A stretch of 64,000 nt of DNA from Betaproteobacteria bacterium. GTDB lineage: Bacteria > Pseudomonadota > Gammaproteobacteria > Burkholderiales > JACQAP01. Shown piece by piece: positions 1-9,136 of this stretch. The stretch's first letter is position 1, and every line of letters starts with the position of its first letter. The position numbers and the translations under genes are program-made. Under the pieces are notes generated by a model. The model was not told the DNA's origin. It searched no databases and worked only from the letters and a program-made list of their open reading frames with translations. The stretch lies in NCBI GenBank assembly GCA_016194905.1, contig JACQAP010000028.1, positions 62,001 to 126,000 on the forward strand. Direction: 5' to 3'.

Positions 1-44
1 AGAATCGTCAGGAGGCCGGCGACAAAGCATGGCGCGTAACGCAT
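1..44 (-). CDS. 5' end of an exported protein (partial)
   Basis: Only the first 14 codons are present, reading leftward off the window edge. The ATG at 44-42 is preceded by an AAGGAGA ribosome-binding site about 6 bases upstream. The first residues (MRYAPCFVAGLLTI) look like the positively charged start and hydrophobic core of a signal peptide. It is divergent from zwf, so the two probably share the 45-177 promoter region. Function cannot be assigned. Confidence 0.5.
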   Translation of the reverse strand, partial: MRYAPCFVAGLLTI

Positions 45-177
45 GAACATCTCCTTGCTGATGCGGTTGGTTTCGCGAAGTTTGGTGCCGCGGGCGGCGT
101 GAGTCAATCGTACCTGCGGCCGAACGTGTATAAATGGCTGCGATACGCCCCCCCACATTTCCAGACCAGGTAAAAAC

Positions 178-1662
178 GTGAACCAGGCAGACGCGTTATA
201 TCCGTGCAGTTTCGTCATCTTCGGCGCCACCGGCCATCTGGCGGCAACCAAGCTCCTGCCGGCGCTGTACCGGCTGGAATTGGCAAAGCGGCTGCCCGAT
301 GTCACCAACTTTGTCGCTTTCGCAAGGCGGGAATGGAATGACGCCGCATGGGCAGCACACATGGAGCAGGCGCTGCGACAAAAGCTCGGGGCGCAGTTCA
401 CACCCGAGTGCTTTGCCCGGTTCGCTTCGCGCTTCAGCTACGTTCGCGGTGACCTGCAGGAGGTGCAAGCCTACCCGCGTCTGCTGGAAGAACTGGGCAA
501 ACCGAAGACCGGGGTGTGCTCGAACATCGTGTTCTATCTGGCCGTCAAACCCGAGGACTTCGGCGCCATCGTCGACAATCTGGCGGCCACCGGCTTGAAT
601 CGCCCGCGCGGCCTGCACCGCATTGTCGTGGAGAAACCCTTTGGCGAGGATATCGAGAGTGCGCAGCGGCTCAATCAGCTGTTGCACCGGCACTTTGACG
701 AGCAGCAGATCTACCGCATCGACCATTACCTGGCCAAGGAGAGCGTGCAAAACCTGCTGGTATTCCGTTTCGCCAATCTGATGATCGAGCCGCTGTGGAA
801 CCGCAATTTCGTGGACCATGTGCAGATCACGGTCGGCGAGCAGGCCGGCATCGAGACTCGCGCCGACTACTACGACAAGGCGGGTGCCATGCGCGACATG
901 CTGCAGAACCATCTGATGCAGCTGTTCACGCTGGTGGCGATGGAACCGCCGGCCGCGTTGGAGGCCGACACGCTGCGCGACGAAAAAGTGAAAGTGCTGC
1001 GCTCCATCCGCCCGATTTCCCGGGACGCGGTCCATGCACACGCCGTGCGTGCTCAATATGGTCACGGTACCGTGGAGGGCGGGCAGGTACCCGGCTATCA
1101 CGGCGAAGCCGGTGTCGGCAAGGATTCGACTACCGAAACCTACATCGCCGCCAAATTCTTCATCGACAACTGGCGCTGGCGCGGTGTGCCATTCTATCTG
1201 CGCACCGGCAAACGACTGGCGAAACAGATGTCGATGATCGCCCTGCGTTTCCGCGACCCGCCACAGCAGTTATTCCGCGAGACCCCGCTGGAAAACATGA
1301 CGCCGAACTGGATACTCCTCAGTCTGCAGCCCAACGAAAGCATGCACCTGGAAATTCATGCCAAGCAGCCGGGGCTGGGCATGCATACCCGTGTAATCCA
1401 GATGAATGCCGGCTATCGGCAGGATCACGATCCCCAGCCGGACGCCTACGAAGCACTGCTCTCCGACATCATTCGCGGTGATGCCACCAACTTCATCCGC
1501 TTCGATGAAGTGGAATGGGCATGGCGGGTAGTGGACCCGATCCTGAAGTTCTGGGCACAGGAGCGGGACTTCGTTCATGCGTATCCCGCCGGCAGTTGGG
1601 GACCGGAGGAAGCCAATCGACTGTTCGAGAATGCAGACCAGGCGTGGCGCGACCAGGTCTGA
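178..1662 (+). CDS. zwf: Glucose-6-phosphate 1-dehydrogenase
   Basis: Oxidises glucose-6-phosphate to 6-phosphogluconolactone in the cytoplasm, making NADPH at the entry of the pentose phosphate and Entner-Doudoroff routes. The 494-residue length is normal for the family. The N-terminal Rossmann motif reads GATGHLA (residues 16-22; usually GASGDLA), followed by KLLPALY. The active-site signature RIDHYLAKE is at about 180-188. The start is a GTG with a modest AGG-rich ribosome site. No pgl or edd neighbour is visible, so it appears to stand alone. The GDLA-to-GHLA change in the nucleotide-binding turn is slightly unusual but the rest is canonical. Confidence 0.95.
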   Translation: MNQADALYPCSFVIFGATGHLAATKLLPALYRLELAKRLPDVTNFVAFARREWNDAAWAAHMEQALRQKLGAQFTPECFARFASRFSYVRGDLQEVQAYPRLLEELGKPKTGVCSNIVFYLAVKPEDFGAIVDNLAATGLNRPRGLHRIVVEKPFGEDIESAQRLNQLLHRHFDEQQIYRIDHYLAKESVQNLLVFRFANLMIEPLWNRNFVDHVQITVGEQAGIETRADYYDKAGAMRDMLQNHLMQLFTLVAMEPPAALEADTLRDEKVKVLRSIRPISRDAVHAHAVRAQYGHGTVEGGQVPGYHGEAGVGKDSTTETYIAAKFFIDNWRWRGVPFYLRTGKRLAKQMSMIALRFRDPPQQLFRETPLENMTPNWILLSLQPNESMHLEIHAKQPGLGMHTRVIQMNAGYRQDHDPQPDAYEALLSDIIRGDATNFIRFDEVEWAWRVVDPILKFWAQERDFVHAYPAGSWGPEEANRLFENADQAWRDQV

Positions 1663-1744
1663 GCGGACGGAACAGTTCACGATCAGCTTGTAGTCCACCG
1701 CAGCCCGAGAAGATACTTGGGATTTAGGGGAAAAGAATATCCGG

Positions 1745-1769
1745 TACTGCGTACTGACAACACGCAGTA
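1745..1769. terminator. Possible weak terminator between convergent genes
   Basis: An 8-bp inverted repeat (TACTGCGT / ACGCAGTA) with a 9-nt loop sits between the ends of zwf and the convergent c-di-GMP gene. There is no real T-run (TTTCGC follows on the plus strand), so its strength is doubtful. Confidence 0.4.
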
Positions 1770-1774
1770 TTTCG

Positions 1775-4700
1775 CTACGCGAGCCTTCTTAGAAGCGCCG
1801 GCACTTCCTCCGGGGGCACCGGGGGACTGAAAAGAAAGCCCTGCATTTCATCGCACTCCAAATGGCGCAACAGCGCGGACTGGGCTTCGGTTTCCACGCC
1901 TTCGGCGACGACCCGCAGTTTCAGCGTATGGGCGAGCGAGATCACCGAGTTGACGATGTTCAGGCTTTCCTCGTTCTGCGTCATGCCGACAATAAAGCTG
2001 CGGTCGATTTTCAGGGAATGGATCGGAAGCCTGGCGATGTAGGCGAGGGAGGAATAACCGGTGCCGAAATCATCGATGTAAGTCTCCACGCCGAGGCCGC
2101 GGATCGTTTGCAGTTTCGGGATGATGGCATCGACATTTTCCATGATCACGCTTTCCGTGATCTCCAGGTCCAGTGCTCCGCCGGCGGCCTGCGTTTCGTC
2201 CGCCGCCCCCTTTACCTTTGCGACGAAATCCTTCTGCCGCAATTGAATCGGAGACACGTTCACCGCGACGCGAGGCGGCTTCAGCCCGTGGTTTGTCCAT
2301 AGCCTGCATTCCACGGCAACCTGGGACAGAGCCCAGTTCCCCGCGTCCAGAATCATCCCGGTCTGTTCCATGATCGGAATGAATTTCCCGGGCGGAACCA
2401 AACCGGATTCCGGATCCCGCCACCGCATCAGGGCTTCCATTCCGGTGATTTTCCCCGTCTTGAGGTCGATCTTGGGCTGGTACCAGAGCACGAGTTCCTG
2501 ATTGGCGATGGCGCGCCGCAATCGGGTCTCGAGCCTGAGGGATTCCGCTACTCGGGCGTTCATTTCGGGTCCGTAGAACAGGAAAGGCGCGCTCTGGGCC
2601 TTGGCAAGACGGAGCGCCGCCTCGGCGTTCGCGAACAGCGCTTCGGCATTCTCCCCATCGTCCGGGAACATCGCGATCCCCGCCGTGGCGGAGATGCGCA
2701 ATTCCTCGCCGCTTACGGTGAATGGGCGCTCGAACCATTCGCGGTTGCGGGATTCCAGGGCATGAGCAACATCCGGCGAATCCGAGATGCCGGAAATCGC
2801 CAGAGCGAAGCGATTGGAACTGACCCTGGCCAGCGAGTCCCGGTCCCGGACCGTGCTGTTCAGCCTCTCGGCGACCGCTGCCAGCAACGCGTCGCCGGAT
2901 TGTCTGCCCAGCGTGTCGTTGACTTGACGGAAGCGGTCCAAATCGATCAATAGCAGCGCCACGTTCGAGCCGTCGCGCGCGGCTGAGCCGAGCTGGTGTG
3001 TCAGTCTGTCGAAGAACAAGCTGCGATTGGGCAGCCCGGTCAACGCATCGTAGTAGGCGAGATAATCGACCTTCTCTTCCTTGGCGATGAACTCCAGGCC
3101 GAACGAAATGTCCCCGGCCAGCTCGTTCAGCAGTTTTATTTCCTCGTCGTCGAAGAAGTTTCGCTCCGACGCGTACAGCGTAAGGATGCCGAACGTCTCT
3201 CTCTCCACGACCAGCGGCAGCACGATGACCGATTTCGCGCCCAACTCGATGGCGGCCCGTCTGACCTTCAATGTGTCCGGCTCATGTTCAGCGTCCATTA
3301 ACCCGGGCGCATCCTCTATGACGTTGTCAGTGGCTGAATGTTTTTCCCGCAGCGCGACTTCCGCGGTACCCGCCGGCACGAGTCCAACCGCGCCATTAAA
3401 AAAGGCGCTGCCAGCACCCGAATTCTCAGGCAGGCCCGCCTGGGCGACAGCCATCAGCTTCCCGGTCGCATGGTCCAGCACCGCAATCCAGCCCAGACTG
3501 AAGTGGCCATGCTCTACAATGATTCGGCACGCTTCCTGAAACAGTTCACCGCGATCGCGGATGCGAACGATCACCGCGTTGATGCCGCTCAATACCGCAT
3601 GGATCCGGCTCAAGCGGGAGATTTTTAGTTCTTGTGCGCGGCGATCGGTGATGTCGCGGATGATCAACTGGATCATGCCGTTGTCGAGCATCTTGATACT
3701 GACCTCGGCGGGAAAGGCGGAGCCGTCTTTCCGGCGCATCATGCGCTCGATCCGCAAAACTTTCCCGGCGCGAACCTGTTCCAGCCGCTCGCCATACATC
3801 TGCCGTTCTTCCTCCAGATAGGTCTGCCATCCGTTCATGCCGAGCAGCTCGCTCTCGGTATAACCCAGAAGTTCGCAAGCGGTGGTGTTTACGAGAATGT
3901 AGTTGCCGTGAATATTTGTGATTACGATGCCGTCCGTAGCCTGCTCGATGAGTTGCCGGTACTTGGCCTCGCTTTCCTGCAATCGATGCTCGGCCAGCTT
4001 GCGCTCGGTGATGTCGTCCGAAATTCCCGCGATTCGGACGATCCGCCCCTCGTCGTCGAAGACCGGAAACGCCTTGTCGCTGATCCATCGGACCGAGCCG
4101 TCGGGCCGCACGATGCGATACTCCTCCACATACCCGCTGCGGTGTGCCGATCTCTCGATGACTTCGAGCATTCTTGGGCGATCTTCCGGATGGATGAAAG
4201 CGAACCACTCCGCGACCATGTTGGAAAGATCCTCTTTGCTTCGCCCCCATATTTCTTCGTGCGCCGGGCTGACGTAAAGCGCCTTCATGTAGGTGGGATC
4301 GGTCAGCCAGAAGGCCTCCTTGATGTTCTCCGCCATTTGGCGGAATCGCTCATCGCTCGCCCGCAACTCCGCTGCCGCGCGTTCGCGCTCGGTCACGTCC
4401 CGGATGAAGGCAGCGAACACCGGCTTGCCGCCGATCGTCATGTGGCTGAACGCGAGCTCCACCAGGAACTCATGACCGTCGCGGTGCAGTGCCGGCACCT
4501 GGGTGCCGCGCCAGTTCAACGTCTTGACGAGGGTTGCAAGGTAGCGTTTGAACCCTTGCCGGTGCGCCTGCCGCAGGCGTTCCGGCTGGATCACGGCAAG
4601 GTCCTGTCCCGCCAGTTCAGCGGCGTCGTAGCCGAAGATTTCCTTGACCGCGGGATTCGCGTATTGGATCCGGCTGTCGGAGTCCAGTAGAACGACTGCG

Positions 4701-5158
4701 TCGGTTGTGGTCTCCCAGAGCAGACGGAACCTCTCTTCGCTTCCTGCGAGCGCCTGTTCCGCCTCACGGTAGGCGAGGCGATCCTTCTGCTCGCGCATCG
4801 CGCGCTGCACAGCGGACGGCAGCCTGGTCAGGTTGGTCTTGAGGATATAGTCGGTGGCCCCGCATTTCAGGGATTCGATTGCCGTTTCCTCGCCGATGGT
4901 GCCCGAGATGAGAATGCAGGGAGTGTCAGGGGAAAATTCCTTTGCGATCGCCAATGCAGCCAGGCCGCTGAATCCGGGCAGGGTGAAGTCACAGAGAACG
5001 ACATCCGGAGCGAAATCGCGAAGTTCGTGAATGAAATCCTCGCGGGTCTCCACCCGGCGGGAAACGCATGCGATCCCCGAATGCTTCAACTCGCGCATTA
5101 CGAGTTCGGCGTCAACCGCTGCGTCTTCCATCATCAGGATTTTGAGCTCTCTTTCCAT
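1775..5158 (-). CDS. Response regulator with PAS x3, GAF, degenerate GGDEF and EAL domains
   Basis: A 1127-residue cytoplasmic cyclic-di-GMP protein. Order: REC about 1-120 (acceptor Asp57, Lys107), PAS at about 140-265, 268-392 and 398-507, GAF about 525-695, GGDEF about 700-860, EAL about 877-1120. The GGDEF active loop reads SSNRF (780-784), so cyclase activity should be lost. The upstream RxxD inhibitory-site motif (RDRD, 771-774) is kept. The EAL domain is complete: EAL at 908-910, NVSP, LEITES, DDFGTGYSS, KIDRSF, AEGVET. It is therefore most likely a phosphorelay- and ligand-controlled c-di-GMP phosphodiesterase. There is no adjacent histidine kinase. It ends convergently with zwf. Confidence 0.92.
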   Translation of the reverse strand: MERELKILMMEDAAVDAELVMRELKHSGIACVSRRVETREDFIHELRDFAPDVVLCDFTLPGFSGLAALAIAKEFSPDTPCILISGTIGEETAIESLKCGATDYILKTNLTRLPSAVQRAMREQKDRLAYREAEQALAGSEERFRLLWETTTDAVVLLDSDSRIQYANPAVKEIFGYDAAELAGQDLAVIQPERLRQAHRQGFKRYLATLVKTLNWRGTQVPALHRDGHEFLVELAFSHMTIGGKPVFAAFIRDVTERERAAAELRASDERFRQMAENIKEAFWLTDPTYMKALYVSPAHEEIWGRSKEDLSNMVAEWFAFIHPEDRPRMLEVIERSAHRSGYVEEYRIVRPDGSVRWISDKAFPVFDDEGRIVRIAGISDDITERKLAEHRLQESEAKYRQLIEQATDGIVITNIHGNYILVNTTACELLGYTESELLGMNGWQTYLEEERQMYGERLEQVRAGKVLRIERMMRRKDGSAFPAEVSIKMLDNGMIQLIIRDITDRRAQELKISRLSRIHAVLSGINAVIVRIRDRGELFQEACRIIVEHGHFSLGWIAVLDHATGKLMAVAQAGLPENSGAGSAFFNGAVGLVPAGTAEVALREKHSATDNVIEDAPGLMDAEHEPDTLKVRRAAIELGAKSVIVLPLVVERETFGILTLYASERNFFDDEEIKLLNELAGDISFGLEFIAKEEKVDYLAYYDALTGLPNRSLFFDRLTHQLGSAARDGSNVALLLIDLDRFRQVNDTLGRQSGDALLAAVAERLNSTVRDRDSLARVSSNRFALAISGISDSPDVAHALESRNREWFERPFTVSGEELRISATAGIAMFPDDGENAEALFANAEAALRLAKAQSAPFLFYGPEMNARVAESLRLETRLRRAIANQELVLWYQPKIDLKTGKITGMEALMRWRDPESGLVPPGKFIPIMEQTGMILDAGNWALSQVAVECRLWTNHGLKPPRVAVNVSPIQLRQKDFVAKVKGAADETQAAGGALDLEITESVIMENVDAIIPKLQTIRGLGVETYIDDFGTGYSSLAYIARLPIHSLKIDRSFIVGMTQNEESLNIVNSVISLAHTLKLRVVAEGVETEAQSALLRHLECDEMQGFLFSPPVPPEEVPALLRRLA

Positions 5159-5551
5159 GGCGACGTGTGTTCCCTGACGGGGAGTCTCCCGGGTTAGCGA
5201 TCTCAGGCGGACTTGAAAGAATTTCTCACGCTTGAATGACAGTACCCGCCGGCGCTCGTTCTTTATGTTAGCGGTCTTTCCGCTCGCGATGCCGGCGACG
5301 GGTGCTACTCGTACAATTTTAGGCGAAAGGACAGAAATTTCTGCCGATATCGGAGCAGACGCCGCGATCTGATGTGACTTGGCAATCTTAAAACATGCTC
5401 ATGACGGCGGACTAAAAAGCAGGAACTGTGTCGTGCCGCATCGCAATAAGCCTACAGTGCGATGCCGGTGTGATGCGGTCGCGGATTGCGGAATAGGCGG
5501 GTGGCGCTGCGTCGCAGCATGGAGATGCCGGCGGAAAGCGAACAGGAACTA
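5159..5551. other. Non-coding gap upstream of the REC-EAL gene
   Basis: About 390 bases that should contain the promoter of the leftward c-di-GMP gene. Neither strand shows a convincing gene, repeat or clear sigma-70 pair. The right end borders the decayed EAL fragment and may itself be decayed sequence. Confidence 0.4.
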
Positions 5552-5930
5552 TCAGGTTGTTCGAGTCAATTTCCCAAGCTGTGTCGCCTGCTCGTCCGTT
5601 TCCACCCCTTCAGCTATAACCGTCAGCTTCAGTGTATGCGCTAGGGATATCGCAGAGCTGACGATAGCGAGGCTCTCCTGGTTCTGGGTCATGCCCACAA
5701 CGAAACTGCGATCGATCATGAGCGCGTGGATAGGTAGACTCGCGACATAGGCCAGCGAGGAATATCCGGTACCGAAATCGTCCACTGAAATTCGCACATC
5801 CAGGCCGCGTATCGCCTGAAGTGTGGAAACGTCTACCGCGATGCGCAGCTTGTTTTCCAGCGCGAGTGTTTCCGCAACTTTTGCGTTCATTTCCGGCGCG
5901 TAAAATACGAATTTCTCGCCGCGCGTGTAG
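5552..5930 (-). pseudogene. EAL-domain remnant with internal deletion
   Basis: The reading frame holds the tail of a GGDEF domain (FVFYAPEMNAKVAE) and the first helix of an EAL domain. It then jumps directly to the second half of EAL (TLQAIRGLDV, DDFGTGYSS, IDRSF, AEGVET). About 130 residues are missing, including the EAL motif and the catalytic Asn and Glu. It stops before the expected CDEIQG tail. The surviving segments closely match the EAL domain of the neighbouring gene at 1775-5158, so it is probably a decayed paralogue. The ORF continues upstream to 6169, but that part has no recognisable domain and may be frameshifted GGDEF sequence. Confidence 0.75.
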
Positions 5931-6185
5931 TCGCGCGGCGACAGTGGCAAACACACCGTGGCTCGGCGGCTTGGCATTCGATGCTGACGGATTTGTCGTC
6001 GGCCGCCAACAAAGACGCGCAGATTGCGCGCCTCACGCCCCGTCGATGAACGAATTTCCATCTGGTATGTCTCTTGCAAATGATTGCGTGTCGTCGCCCA
6101 GGTGCTCGCGTTGCGTACATCCTCAGAAGAGAAGGATAGGGCGGATGCGTTCGAGACGACTCGCAGCAATCGACGTGGAGGCGCC

Positions 6186-7460
6186 GTGGATCTGGTAAGT
6201 CATAACGAATTCGTGGTCGAGGATTTCACCCCCTCTACCGCGGTTGGCAAAGTGCTCGGCAATTTCGCCGTGCCGCTTGGCCTGTGGGGAATTGCGCTGC
6301 TGCTGGCCGGACACGCAACTCTTCCCGACTATCTGTCGGGGCTCAAAATTCACGGACCTTACCTGGTGCTGACGAGCGGACTCTTGCTCAGTCTCGCCTT
6401 CAGGCGTGGTCGCGCCTTTTTTGTCCTGCTCTCCTTCACGCTTGCCTATTTCGCGTTCGTGTTCTTTCTCGAACGCGAGAATGCAGGTCTCATGTCGCGC
6501 ACCGTCTACGCGGCGATCTGTGTATTTGTACCGCTCAACATCGCGATCTTTACGTTGCTGCGCGAGCGCGGGGCATTGAACGTGCCGGGGTTGCGCCGGC
6601 TGTCGTTGCCACTGATCGAAGTCGGTGCCGTCGCCGCCATGGTGCTCGCCGATGCGAGCGAATTCACCGATGTACTGTACCAGCCGATCATCGAACACGC
6701 ATCGCTCACAGGCATTCAGATTCCCCAGTGGGGTATTGCCTGCACGGTTGCGGCCGTGATCATTGCAGCAACATGCGCGGTATTGCGTGGTTCGGTGATT
6801 GACGCTGCGTTCGCCGCCGCAGCCGCGTCTTTCGCGCTGGCCTGTAACAGTTTGCCGTGGCCGGGTTTGTTCCTTTGGTTTTGCACGATCGCGGGAGTGA
6901 TCGTGGCTGCTGCGGTCGTGCAGGACTCTCATCGCATGGCGTTTTATGACGAATTGACCGGTTTGCCGGGGCGTCGCGCGTTGAACGAGCGCCTGGGGTC
7001 TCTCGACCGCAGTTTTACGCTGGCAATGGTGGATATCGATCACTTCAAGGCATTTAATGACACCTGGGGCCACGATGTCGGCGATCAGGTCCTGAAGCTG
7101 GTGGCCGCGCAACTGCAGCGGGTGGGCGGCGGCGGCACCGCGTACCGATATGGCGGGGAAGAATTCACCATCGTTTTCCCGGGACGGCGCGCGATCAGCG
7201 TCATGCAGCATCTCGAATCCCTGCGCAAAAAAATCGAAAGCTACAAGCTGATGCTCCGCGAGAACGGGCGCCCACGCCGTCCCAGGTCGGGCAAGGCCAT
7301 GCCTACCGCTAGCGGTGCAAACAAATGGATTTCGGTGACCATCAGCACTGGCGTTGCGGAGAGAGGAGACCGCCTGGATGTGCCCGAGGTGGTGCTCGCA
7401 GCGGCCGACAAGGCGCTTTACCGCGCCAAGACCGACGGACGCAACAGGGTCAGCCGCTGA
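6186..7460 (+). CDS. Membrane diguanylate cyclase (GGDEF)
   Basis: Predicted to make cyclic-di-GMP from two GTP at the inner membrane. The N-terminal half (about residues 20-240) is a run of some seven or eight hydrophobic helices with short loops and no named sensor domain. The C-terminal third is a GGDEF domain with an intact GGEEF active site at about residue 323. The RxxD product-inhibition motif is absent: the residues there are a Gly run (VGGGG). I chose the GTG at 6186 because GGAG lies five bases upstream; an ATG at 6084 is possible but lies in decayed sequence. It is divergent from the EAL remnant. Confidence 0.88.
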   Translation: MDLVSHNEFVVEDFTPSTAVGKVLGNFAVPLGLWGIALLLAGHATLPDYLSGLKIHGPYLVLTSGLLLSLAFRRGRAFFVLLSFTLAYFAFVFFLERENAGLMSRTVYAAICVFVPLNIAIFTLLRERGALNVPGLRRLSLPLIEVGAVAAMVLADASEFTDVLYQPIIEHASLTGIQIPQWGIACTVAAVIIAATCAVLRGSVIDAAFAAAAASFALACNSLPWPGLFLWFCTIAGVIVAAAVVQDSHRMAFYDELTGLPGRRALNERLGSLDRSFTLAMVDIDHFKAFNDTWGHDVGDQVLKLVAAQLQRVGGGGTAYRYGGEEFTIVFPGRRAISVMQHLESLRKKIESYKLMLRENGRPRRPRSGKAMPTASGANKWISVTISTGVAERGDRLDVPEVVLAAADKALYRAKTDGRNRVSR

Positions 7461-7841
7461 TTCGACATCTGCAATTGAAACATGGCCGATTCCCCCGGTC
7501 ACTCGGGGTGTCATGGACTCTTACAAATCGGCGCTTTACAGCAGGCACTTTCAGGACCACAATTTTTCCTGGCGCCCGGGACTGGGTTTCATTCGCTTGG
7601 TGACGGCGATAGTAAGGCGATTATGACCGCCTTGACGTGTACGGACCCGATGTTGCATCAGGGGTTCCGTCAGTAATTCCCTCCCACCTTGAGAGCCCTG
7701 TCGGGGTTCAGCCGCGGTCTTCATGGTTGCGGCCACAAATTGGACGACAGGCCCGGCGCCTCATCCTTCTGCGTGCGCGATATCGGCGCGGCGCACGGCA
7801 AGCGCGTTACAATCCCGGTCTGATCGTTCCGAGGATATCCA
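7461..7841. other. Non-coding gap before the Sel1-repeat gene
   Basis: About 380 bases. A frame of 37 codons (ATG 7513, stop 7624-7626) is open but has no convincing ribosome site or recognisable motif. A TACAAT hexamer at 7808-7813 is a possible -10 element for the gene at 7842, but no good -35 is at the right distance. Confidence 0.4.
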
Positions 7842-8318
7842 ATGAAACGTTTTATCGCGGTTTTTGCTTTTCTATTGCCGCTCGCTGCATGGGCGGGTAT
7901 GGACGAAGGCATAGAAGCCTATACAACCGGGGACTACCCTAAGGCGCTCACCGAGTTTCAGGCGCTGGCGGACCAAGGCAATGTGGATGGGCAATATTTT
8001 CTCGGGCTCATTTATCACAACGGTTTCGGCGTGAAGCGTGACCAGGCCGAGGCCGCCAGATGGTTCCTGAAGGCGGCGCAGCAGGGCGATGCGCGTTCCC
8101 AGTATTACGCGGGGATCATGTATGCGGCGGGACAGGGCGTGGCCAAGGATTTACCGGCGGCTGACATGTGGTTGTCGCTGTCGGCCGCCAATCCGAAGAG
8201 CAGCTACCGCGATTCCCTCTATACCAGAGAGGAGATCAGCAAGATCGAAAAGAAGATGACGCCCGAGCAGATCGCTCAGGCGAAGGAACTTACCAAGAAC
8301 TGGAAGCCGCAGAATTGA
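7842..8318 (+). CDS. Exported Sel1-like repeat protein
   Basis: A 158-residue protein with a clear signal peptide (MKRFIAVFAFLLPLAAWA, cleavage after AWA) and a Sel1/TPR-like solenoid. Repeats are visible at about 40-75 (GQYFLGLIYHNGFGVKRD, AARWFLKAA) and 76-112 (SQYYAGIMYAAGQGVAKD, A..WLSLSAA). Sel1 repeats usually mediate protein-protein contacts in the periplasm, often in envelope or signalling roles. The specific partner is unknown. An AGGA ribosome site precedes the ATG, and a strong hairpin terminator follows. It sits inside the c-di-GMP island, but a functional link is only a guess. Confidence 0.85.
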   Translation: MKRFIAVFAFLLPLAAWAGMDEGIEAYTTGDYPKALTEFQALADQGNVDGQYFLGLIYHNGFGVKRDQAEAARWFLKAAQQGDARSQYYAGIMYAAGQGVAKDLPAADMWLSLSAANPKSSYRDSLYTREEISKIEKKMTPEQIAQAKELTKNWKPQN

Positions 8319-8338
8319 CCGCGTGACCGTGCGCGGCA

Positions 8339-8367
8339 AAAAGGCCGGGGTTGTCCCGGCCTTTTTT
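8339..8367. terminator. Bidirectional rho-independent terminator
   Basis: Stem AAGGCCGGG / CCCGGCCTT with a 5-nt loop, an A-run on the left and TTTTTTG on the right. It serves the convergent Sel1 and cupin genes. Confidence 0.9.
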
Positions 8368-8380
8368 GTTGTTGCGCGGC

Positions 8381-8731
8381 TTACTTCGCGCGCAGGTAGG
8401 CATCGTCTCCGTTGATCCAGTCTTCGCGCGGCGGCGTGAAAACGTCGTAGGCCACCAGTGTCTCCAGCGCTTCGGCGGTATGCGCAACATTGGCCGGTAT
8501 GAAAATCATTTCGTTCGGACCGACTTCCACGGTCCTGCCCTCGAGCTTGAAGCGCCAGACGCCGCTGGCTACGAATGTCACCTGCTGATTGTCATGCGAA
8601 TGCAACGGCACGACATAGCCTTTCTCGACCAGGGTCTGCCCGATCATGATCTTCCCGTCCCAGGCCAGCTTGCGAACGAACTTGTCGTTGAGTCTTTCGG
8701 CGGGAACCTTGTCCCAATTGATGTGTTTCAC
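8381..8731 (-). CDS. Small cupin-domain protein
   Basis: A single-domain cupin of about 116 residues. The first cupin motif is visible as PLHSHDNQQVTFVASGVW (metal ligands H, H and the following Gln/Glu region) and the second as PNEMIFIPANVAHTAEAL. Such proteins often bind a metal and a small molecule or act as isomerases or sensors; no substrate can be assigned. The GTG at 8731 (VKHINWDKVP) is preferred because GAGAG lies upstream and most small cupins of this type begin there. An upstream in-frame ATG at 8800 would add 23 residues. Confidence 0.75.
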   Translation of the reverse strand: MKHINWDKVPAERLNDKFVRKLAWDGKIMIGQTLVEKGYVVPLHSHDNQQVTFVASGVWRFKLEGRTVEVGPNEMIFIPANVAHTAEALETLVAYDVFTPPREDWINGDDAYLRAK

Positions 8732-8819
8732 GTCCGGTCTCTCGCTAGTTGAATAGTCATCGTGAGCATAGCATTTCGCCTGCGGATGAAAATCCGCCAT
8801 AGGAATCTAGACTTTAAAG

Positions 8820-8882
8820 CCCCTAGCCCCTAGCCCCTAGCCCCTAGCCCCTAGCCCCTAGCCCCTAGCCCCTAGTCCCTAG
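8820..8882. repeat. Tandem heptamer array (CCCCTAG)n
   Basis: Nine head-to-tail 7-bp units: eight perfect CCCCTAG and a last TCCCTAG. It lies between the cupin start and a leftward small membrane protein. Unit length is not a multiple of three and no ORF uses it. It is likely prone to slippage. Confidence 0.95.
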
Positions 8883-8896
8883 CCCCGTGTCCTCAG

Positions 8897-9136
8897 TCAT
8901 GCCTTCCCCCTGATTTTGGCAGACCACCAACGCAGCCCGACGAAGAGGAAGCGCCGGTCGCGGAAAAACTCCGGCGGTTTTCGATCCACATAGGGGCCGC
9001 GGAACTGGAAAATCCAGCCGGTCACGAATAGGGCGATGGGTATCGGCCAGAAATCAGACCGGAAAAACAGCGCCGCAAACAGCGGGTTGGAGCCAGCGAC
9101 CAGCGGAATTCCCACGGTATGGCAAAAGCGATTCAC
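8897..9136 (-). CDS. Small membrane protein, DUF962/Mpo1-like, probably 5'-damaged
   Basis: About 79 residues with two hydrophobic segments. The start (NRFCHTVGIPL) and the end (KPPEFF, DRRFLFVGLRWW) resemble small bacterial DUF962/Mpo1-like membrane proteins. Upstream of the GTG the same frame reads HQHP and then hits a stop. A different frame supplies GEE, so one extra base would explain the loss of the usual EEHxxP N-terminus. The family's GHA-type histidine after the second helix is also replaced (QFRGPYVD). It may be a decaying gene. No ribosome site is evident. Confidence 0.45.
   Translation of the reverse strand: MNRFCHTVGIPLVAGSNPLFAALFFRSDFWPIPIALFVTGWIFQFRGPYVDRKPPEFFRDRRFLFVGLRWWSAKIRGKA

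Noticed and set aside
129-134. TATAAA as the zwf -10 box
   Set aside because: No -35 hexamer lies at 16-18 bp and the TG of an extended -10 is out of register. Too weak to list.
6123-7514. 463-codon minus-strand ORF
   Set aside because: Antisense shadow of the membrane GGDEF gene; no recognisable motif.
8820-8882. CRISPR-like array
   Set aside because: Units are 7 bp, contiguous and without spacers; no cas genes are in the window.
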